A stretch of 64,000 bases of DNA from Micromonospora lupini (GTDB taxonomy: Bacteria > Actinomycetota > Actinomycetes > Mycobacteriales > Micromonosporaceae), in assembly GCF_026342015.1 (NCBI RefSeq), contig NZ_JAPENL010000002.1:2051001-2115000 (forward strand), in the 5' to 3' direction. The notes below the pieces were generated by a model. That model was not told where the DNA came from. It did not search any database and was given only the letters and a program-made list of their open reading frames with translations. This document shows positions 60,901 to 64,000 of this stretch, one piece after another. Numbering within the stretch: position 1 is the stretch's first letter; every line of letters starts with the position of its first letter. Position numbers and translations under genes: made by a program.

Positions 60901-61774
60901 CATCGGCGGCCTGTTCACCGGCGGCGAGGGCACCGCCGCGGTCAGCGCGGCCAGGACGGCCGGGCGCGCGGCGGCGGAGACGACGGCGAGTGCCGCCACG
61001 AAGACCGTCTCGGCGTCGTGCGCGGCAGCCGGCAACAGCTTCACCGGCGACACGCCGGTGAGGCTGGCCGACGGCGGCAGCAAGCAGATCAGCGAGGTAC
61101 GGATCGGGGACCGGGTCGAGGCCACCGACCCGACCACCGGCCGAACCGCCGCCGAGACCGTCACCGACGTGATCACCGGGAACGGCCGCAAGGCGATGAC
61201 CGAGATCACCGTCGACACCGACGGCTCGGCGGGCGACGCCACCGGCACGGTCACCGCGACCGACGGTCACCCGTTCTGGGTGGCCGACCAGCACCGCTGG
61301 GTGACCGCGAAGGACCTGGTGCCCGGCGCGCGGATCAAGACCGACGACCACCACACCGCGGTCGTGCTGGCGCTGCACCAGGAGAACCGGTACCAGACGG
61401 TCTACAACCTGACCGTCGACACCCTGCACACCTTCTACGTGGTGGCCGGCGACAGCGACCTGCTGGTCCACAACTTCGACCTGAGCAAGTGCAGACAGCT
61501 TGCGGCGCGGGCGGTGGGCCCGGTCGTCGAGCGGACCGGCAACGGGCTCGGTTGGGTCACGGAGCACTACCTGACCGACCCCCTGCGGTACGTCAAAGCT
61601 AACGCCGGCCGAGCCACCCTCCGATGTGTGGTCATGCCGGTCACCTCGGGCGCCGTCGGCTACTGGACGCTCGGCAACCGGGTCGGGCTCGGGGTGGGGG
61701 CGCTGAACCTGAGCACCTGCGTCTTCAACATCGTCCACGACGCGTGGCCGACCAAGAAACCCCCCAAGCCGTAG
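51995..61774 (+). CDS. RHS-repeat polymorphic toxin with LamG and Hint domains
   Basis: 3259 residues. The N-terminus has a hydrophobic export segment (about 20-45). A beta-rich region and Ig-like parts follow to about 760, then the RHS entry block (LRLVRTYNSLDPRRDGLFGAGW near 800). A LamG/concanavalin-like domain is inserted at about 990-1225. YD repeats run from about 1290 to 2620, ending in the RHS core (GFQGDWTDDATGQVDMGARWYNPGTGAF; DPDGH at about 2690). A Gly-rich stretch leads to a Hint domain (about 3009-3160: NSFTGDTPVRLADGG, DGHPFWV, TFYVV...VHN). The last 99 residues are a toxin-position tail with two hydrophobic stretches and no known family. No immunity gene follows directly. Confidence 0.9.
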   Translation: MSRRLSRSSAGLVGLLSAVGQSKLVAVGVTVALLAGAVSGSAGQLPVPERGRDASAAAPPPPGPKQQWGSVAADRSHLDGAPANRTLPATLRSRYPSVTSQPKLNSASVAASPTAAAPRGFDPAKSRELPAARTANERTYDNGDGTQTTEFSETPINYRTANGDWQPIDTRLVASRDATSGWHNGAGPVDLRFAARSDAADLVRIAVDGTHTAAYGIAGAADVPGSVAADGSVLTYAGVRPHVDVRLASQPSGVKETLVLTSPAAQASYLFPLRLTGLTAAVTGGQVVLSDAAGTPRAVIPAGDMVDSRSGAAGPARSRAVSYHLVDSGGGPALEVRLDADWLRDPARVYPVLVDPTVQLPVDGAAATDSMYVQGGSSAAGTDHLLAGNVGGASTASYLKFTDLVSRLQYHTIFGAQLWLVNYDAASCSSRSVTVHPVTGAWSGGSGYSYPGPAVGAALTSRSFAHGYIGFGQSSSACPTAGELFNLGSGGRDLVQRWVDGTTSNYGLSVRAATSDTRSGKWFTGTATANPPRLYVTHSPYNATYSIPNPVPNPVVLQNQAGKIKVTVTNKSAAAWAPADYYLAYRAYNAQTGAAVTQQRSASLPGTVARNGRVTLDATIKALPPGKYFLDFTMVRNGGPVFTDQQVPPIRLVLEVFDIPPVVQELYPPNGYRVPTLTPQLWARALDVDAPPSVSLKFKFEVCASDSAGKPVNCVNSGYQAGTAWTVPVATLRWSQTYLWRTYVKDATTEVISPYSAVLTAVPQPEITGGLAGAPYATEDQEYDPQSGNYTTSAVDATVATVGPELRLVRTYNSLDPRRDGLFGAGWTTRYDMRLVTDDDGSGNVVVTYPDGQAVRFGRNADGSYAAPTGRIASLTNDGSSWKLLDNAGTTYQFSVNGRLNRITDMAGRAIVLTYDLTTGKLAKAQVSNSRTNTAGRALTFGWTGNHITAAHTDPVNGTTPTWSYTYSGDLLTKVCAPDTGCTGYDYSAGSHYRSAVLDSGPEAYWRLGEAEGTAAGSEVAVNLGKDAGTYSGVTLGTTGPLAGTADTAATFNGTSSRVDLPKGTLKKSRDSAVELWFRASSTGGGGPLLGYQDKAVGTAASTGVPILYVGTDGKLHGQFAGGAVAPIASANTVVDGRWHHAVLSAMGTTQTLYLDGSKAGELTGRTIDASLLTFNQIGAAYASTPGSWPGWGSVAQRSFSGAIDDVAIYSGPLGPPSVAAHYRAGAGQADQLAKVTLPSGKVASSASYDVGTDRVKEYTDDNGGTWRIGRPTVYGNATDLRRSVEVLDPANRPSLYEYDAIGGWVLRIGLPLGIETRDEDQPGEPTPPPSPPVQTCTAPDPNDPAFCTVIPGDSGGPVFVRYDADGTSIRSFSYDEFGNLSTVIDENGDGVWLTYDDRGNVTSQKTCRTATECHTSYSTYPAVTNPYDPRNDRPTEVRDARSASATDNTYRTAYTYHSSGQLASQTLPDGTLLKNTYTTGAEAAVGGGSPPAGLQASSINGRNKVTQYAYYANGDLARTIQPSGLVTEYTYDALGRQVSVKEISDSYPNGVLTTQTYDAMSRPLVMTEPATTDAVTGVRHQRRTTDTYDLDGNGTKVEVADAVGPDAARASTVEYDEHNRPSLVTDAEGGQTAYNYDVFGNRTSEADPNGNRYDYAFTARNALAEVRLRDWHSDPAGVPAPATGDYLVLHSYSYDFGGRLASDTDAMGRRTEYEYYKDGLASRAVLRNFHNPDGSSRDFVLEQDSYDGAGHLTQQVTGNGLTTTRLAVDRLGRVTSTTADPGGLARTETSTYDGNGNVTRVTRTGKPSNVPWTVAVVTETVDRSYDDGDNLIEERTSDGGTTRRTTYGYDQRGLQTAWTDPRGNATGADPAAFTTSYTYDELGRPVTTMGAPVSVESNGQPAATARPVTTTGYDTFDEQTELRDPVGNVSGTGYDRVGRAITSTAPSYQPPAPAEAVIPISRMKYDANGNVVEVTDPRGNVTRSGYDQLNRLVTLDKPASTNDERAVTSYSYTRTGMPLATVDPLGARVESTYDDLDRPVTSTAYERKPSARTLVTRTGYDDAGNVSSTLSPTGALVVTGYDTLGQPTKSTDSANVVTQLGYDYAGRQVRASDGLGRTHQSSYDLFGQLTAESDRKPDGTVLRTRSYGYDLAGNRTDVTDALTTTSTYAYDAANQLIRQIEPVNTGKSITTTFGYDAAGDPTRYTDGRQNVTVTTYNSLGLPELQIEPSTSAQPAAADRTFTTAYDAAGNPRRLIQPGGVQRTRTYDAANRLSGEIGSGAEANTAARTVHYDLAGQVLDVNAASGTNAYDYDDRGNLLGTTGPGGTAAFGYDGDGNRTSRSDSTGAAVYTYTNARLTAIQDGLTGATQKIGYDAAGAVKTIDYGAGRLRTFGYDDFGRSKSDTLANQAGQSVSATTYDYDLADRLRGETTAGTAGAGARTYTYDLAGRLTGQTDGGTTTPYDWDDAGNRIKAGAKTASFDERNRLRSDGDYTYTYTARGSLRSRTSSGLTEQFSYDAFDRLLNAGAQTYTYDGLDRVAARNGATFTYAGQGDEVVSDGVEKYARGPGDELLATGKGSTQRLSLTDDHGDVVGAFDPTDGTLSKLPDSTAYDPFGKVTATAGDTGSLGFQGDWTDDATGQVDMGARWYNPGTGAFDSRDDVSYDGGASVGANRYTYGNAAPLNYTDPDGHRSVYRCHLKWGWLPVCRYYQVLDGCDLVCQLTGASQKMADAIAAQARAQERVAHQKSQQVCCSPNPHVSYPSYAPAAVHGGSGGGGGGGGSGCGACYDPAAARQRAYDHAKAVSDAARASNASSAKNSGRPVSRAARTPALPSGSVISSTPHLPAKSVSGTKDVVADARNGTDEVYQKAVRAAGSPITNVSAGSSGTGKVSFSGGGGGGSFSLGDLKHIDWGSLGDSITNGDLVKGIGNTLVDTAKSVYDDANSCLSDENMQRSYADRDWAACGWTAVNIGGLFTGGEGTAAVSAARTAGRAAAETTASAATKTVSASCAAAGNSFTGDTPVRLADGGSKQISEVRIGDRVEATDPTTGRTAAETVTDVITGNGRKAMTEITVDTDGSAGDATGTVTATDGHPFWVADQHRWVTAKDLVPGARIKTDDHHTAVVLALHQENRYQTVYNLTVDTLHTFYVVAGDSDLLVHNFDLSKCRQLAARAVGPVVERTGNGLGWVTEHYLTDPLRYVKANAGRATLRCVVMPVTSGAVGYWTLGNRVGLGVGALNLSTCVFNIVHDAWPTKKPPKP

Positions 61775-61828
61775 CCGACCGATCGATCAGCCACCGGAAA
61801 CACGTCATCGCGAGGAGAGAACGACTTC

Positions 61829-64000
61829 ATGAGAGCACTGACAACCGGCCGGCGGAGGCGGGACGTGGCACGCGTCCTGATCGCCCTGACCGCGATGCTG
61901 GCGTCGGCCCTGCCGGCGACAGCCCTCGTGCACACCCCGGCGGCGCGAGCCGACGCGGCCGGCGGGGGCGGCGACTTCGTACCGGTCGCCGGCACGGCCG
62001 TGCTGTTGGACACCCGCAGCGGGACCGGCGCGACCAAGGGCGTCCGGGCCGCCGGCAGCACCACCACCGTCGCCGCCCTCGGCGTCGGCGGGGTGCCCAC
62101 CTCGGGGGTGAGCGCGGTCCTGGTCCGGGTCGCGGCGCTCAAGCCGACCGTGGCGACCTTCCTCGAGGTCTGGCCGGACGGGATCACCCGGCCGAACGTG
62201 ACCACGCTGTCCGCCGGAGTCGGCGAACAGATCTCGACCGTGGCCGTGGTGAAGGTCGGCGCGACCGGGAAGATCTCGGTCTACAACTCCGGCGCGACCG
62301 ACATCGTGCTGGAGGCGCAGGGCTACTTCAAGTCCGTCCAGGGCAGCACGGGCGGCGGGTTCGTGCCGACCGCCACGACCCGCCTGATCGACACCCGCAG
62401 CGGGCTGGGCACAACCGCCGGCAAGATTCCCGCCGGGGGCAGCCGAACCGTGACGATCACCGGCACCCCGGTACCGGCGGGTGCCGCCGCCGCCGTGGCC
62501 AACGTGTCCGTGCTGGGCGCCACCACCGCCGGTTGGCTGTCGGTCGGGCCGTCCGGCGGCAGTGCCCACCCGCTGCTGAACTACGAGACCGGCACCACCC
62601 AGTCGGCCGCCGTACTCGCGCTCCCCAGCACCGGCAAGGTGGTCATCACCAACAAGGGTTCCGCCGCGGCCGACGTGATGGTCAACGTGACGGGCTACTT
62701 CTCGGCCAGCCCGACCGCCGGTGCCGGCCTGCGCCCGGTGGCCGGTCGCCTGGTCAACACCCGTACGGTCGGGGCCGGCCTGCCGGTCCCGGCGAACGGC
62801 ACGATCGACGTCCAGCTGGGCGGCACCTGGGGGTTGCCGACCCGGGGGATCGCCGGTGCGGCGCTGAGCGTCGTGGTGACCCCGGTGGCGGCCGGCTACC
62901 TGAAGGTGTGGCCGGTCGGCGAGACCGAGCCTGGCACGACAGTGATGGACTTCAAGGCCGGCGTCTGGCGGGAGAACGCCATGGTGCTCAAGCCGGGCAC
63001 CGACGGCAAGATCCGGATCCGCAACGGCAGCTCCGGCACCGCCCACATCGTCGTCGACCTGCAGGGCTGGTTCGCCGACCCGCTGCCCGCCACGCCGGTG
63101 GCGCTGAACACCCCGGTGGCGGTGCTGCAGGGACCGCCGCTCGTCGCCGGCGGGGTGGGTGCGCTCGAGTACGCCTACGTCGACAACAGCGGCAACGTCC
63201 GCTGGGGGCACCAGTCGGATCTGGACAGCTTCAACTCCACGAAGTGGACTGTCATCTCCGGTGGCGAGCGGTTCTCCGGGCCGCCGGCGCTGGCGGCACT
63301 GGCCGACGGTCGGATTCAGGTGTCGGCGCAGTTCCGCGACGGCAACATCTGGTCGGACGCCGAGACGACTGCGGGCGGCCCGGCCTGGAACCCGTGGAGC
63401 AACCTCGGCGGCTCGATGGCCGCCGCCCCGATCGCCGGGAAACTGGCGGGCGGGACGGTCGTGCAGTTCGCCGTCGACGTGGACGGCCGGTTGTGGGCGT
63501 ACGCGCAGACCGGCACCGTGCCGTACTGGCGGAGCCTGGGCGACCAGGACCTCACGGCCACGTTGACGGCGATCCGGGTGCAGAACGGATTGCGGGTCTT
63601 CGGAGTCGACACCCAGGGCGCCGTCAAGACGATCGAGTACTACGACGACGGTTCCCTGTCGTCCTGGACGAGCCTCGGCGGTAACGGGCTCGCCGGCACC
63701 CCGGCCGTGGTGGCTCGGCCGGGCTTCCAACTGCAGGTCTTCGCCCGCTCGTCCGCCGGCACCATCGTGTCGAAGCTTCAGGACATCAACGGCGGTTGGC
63801 CGGCGGACTGGCAGACGACCGGCACGATCGCCGCGGACTCGGCGACGCCGATCCCCGCGTTCGCCGGTGCGCCGGCCGCGGTGATCGCCCCGACCACCGG
63901 CCGGGCCACGGTGGTCGTTCGCGGCACCGACAGTCAGCTTTACCAGGTCACGGAGACCGCGACGGGAACCGACGTCTGGGGCGACTGGATCAAGACGGTT
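61829..64000 (+). CDS. Large secreted protein with surface module and PLL-like propeller, 3' end beyond window
   Basis: 724 codons are open to the right edge from ATG 61829 (GAGGAGAG nine bases upstream). A signal peptide covers residues 1-40. Residues about 50-430 are three units of the same module as in the SGNH protein at 50001 (TRLIDTRSGLGTTAG, IPAGGSRTVTITG, VVDLQGWF). From about 440 the sequence has short beta repeats with WG/W.SLGG motifs (VRWGHQSD, WNPWSNLGGSMAAAPIAG, WTSLGGNGLAGTPAVV), the pattern of a PLL-like/tectonin beta-propeller lectin. It follows the RHS toxin gene by 54 bases. Adhesion or glycan binding is likely; the C-terminal end is unseen. Confidence 0.85.
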   Translation, partial: MRALTTGRRRRDVARVLIALTAMLASALPATALVHTPAARADAAGGGGDFVPVAGTAVLLDTRSGTGATKGVRAAGSTTTVAALGVGGVPTSGVSAVLVRVAALKPTVATFLEVWPDGITRPNVTTLSAGVGEQISTVAVVKVGATGKISVYNSGATDIVLEAQGYFKSVQGSTGGGFVPTATTRLIDTRSGLGTTAGKIPAGGSRTVTITGTPVPAGAAAAVANVSVLGATTAGWLSVGPSGGSAHPLLNYETGTTQSAAVLALPSTGKVVITNKGSAAADVMVNVTGYFSASPTAGAGLRPVAGRLVNTRTVGAGLPVPANGTIDVQLGGTWGLPTRGIAGAALSVVVTPVAAGYLKVWPVGETEPGTTVMDFKAGVWRENAMVLKPGTDGKIRIRNGSSGTAHIVVDLQGWFADPLPATPVALNTPVAVLQGPPLVAGGVGALEYAYVDNSGNVRWGHQSDLDSFNSTKWTVISGGERFSGPPALAALADGRIQVSAQFRDGNIWSDAETTAGGPAWNPWSNLGGSMAAAPIAGKLAGGTVVQFAVDVDGRLWAYAQTGTVPYWRSLGDQDLTATLTAIRVQNGLRVFGVDTQGAVKTIEYYDDGSLSSWTSLGGNGLAGTPAVVARPGFQLQVFARSSAGTIVSKLQDINGGWPADWQTTGTIAADSATPIPAFAGAPAAVIAPTTGRATVVVRGTDSQLYQVTETATGTDVWGDWIKTV

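Overview
The window reads as chromosomal DNA of a high-GC actinomycete, most likely a Micromonospora-like member of the Micromonosporaceae. The basis is very high G/C at third codon positions, frequent GTG starts, many four-base gene overlaps, several C-terminally extended ECF sigma factors, an IdeR/DmdR-type iron box, a CebR-type operator, RHS/Hint and ESX-type secreted proteins, and secreted glycosidases carrying ricin-type or CBM2 modules. The genus call is inference.

Layout. 1-3.4 kb: a secreted protein cut by the edge, a small ORF, a membrane-tethered ECF sigma factor fused to an extracellular GH128-like domain, and a DUF305-like protein. 3.4-7.6 kb: an iron/siderophore locus (acetyltransferase, siderophore-interacting reductase, RhtX-like importer, EmrB-like exporter) around an iron box, with no siderophore synthetase in view. 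7.6-14.3 kb: an apparently complete MurNAc salvage set (sodium:solute symporter, AnmK, MurQ) next to a FAD/Fe-S D-2-hydroxyacid dehydrogenase that could consume the D-lactate released by MurQ. 14.3-18.7 kb: a PAS-GAF sensor and a type VII secretion-style operon ending in a kinase-like polymorphic toxin and a possible immunity gene. 19.1-23.4 kb: an Sdp-type (sporulation-delaying protein) toxin operon, order I-C-A-B, translationally coupled to a FAD oxidoreductase.

23.5-31 kb: secreted polysaccharide enzymes (GH59, esterase with ricin domain, GH6 cellulase with CBM2) and a DUF418 membrane protein. 31-38 kb: aldo/keto reductase with divergent XRE regulator, MFS pump with divergent CGNR regulator, DUF998 protein, DGPF/ECF42 pair, MerR-like gene with a long structured leader. 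39-42.7 kb: a lipoprotein, a SigE-type ECF factor and a membrane partner that share a four-cysteine domain, then an NAD(P)-binding protein with an ECF41 factor. 42.7-49.9 kb: a GH95 enzyme, a MarR/haloalkane dehalogenase pair, three decayed gene fragments, inverted repeats and a tRNA-Arg(CCT). 50-64 kb: an SGNH esterase, a 3259-residue RHS/Hint polymorphic toxin and the start of a third large secreted protein; the first and third share the same repeated surface module.

Two themes dominate: foraging on polymers outside the cell (cellulose, galactosides, fucosides, peptidoglycan sugars) and contact or secreted antagonism (Sdp, ESX kinase toxin, RHS toxin). The GH59 and GH95 genes, 20 kb apart, have nearly identical promoters, which suggests co-regulation. 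No CRISPR array, complete insertion sequence, rRNA or replication origin was seen.
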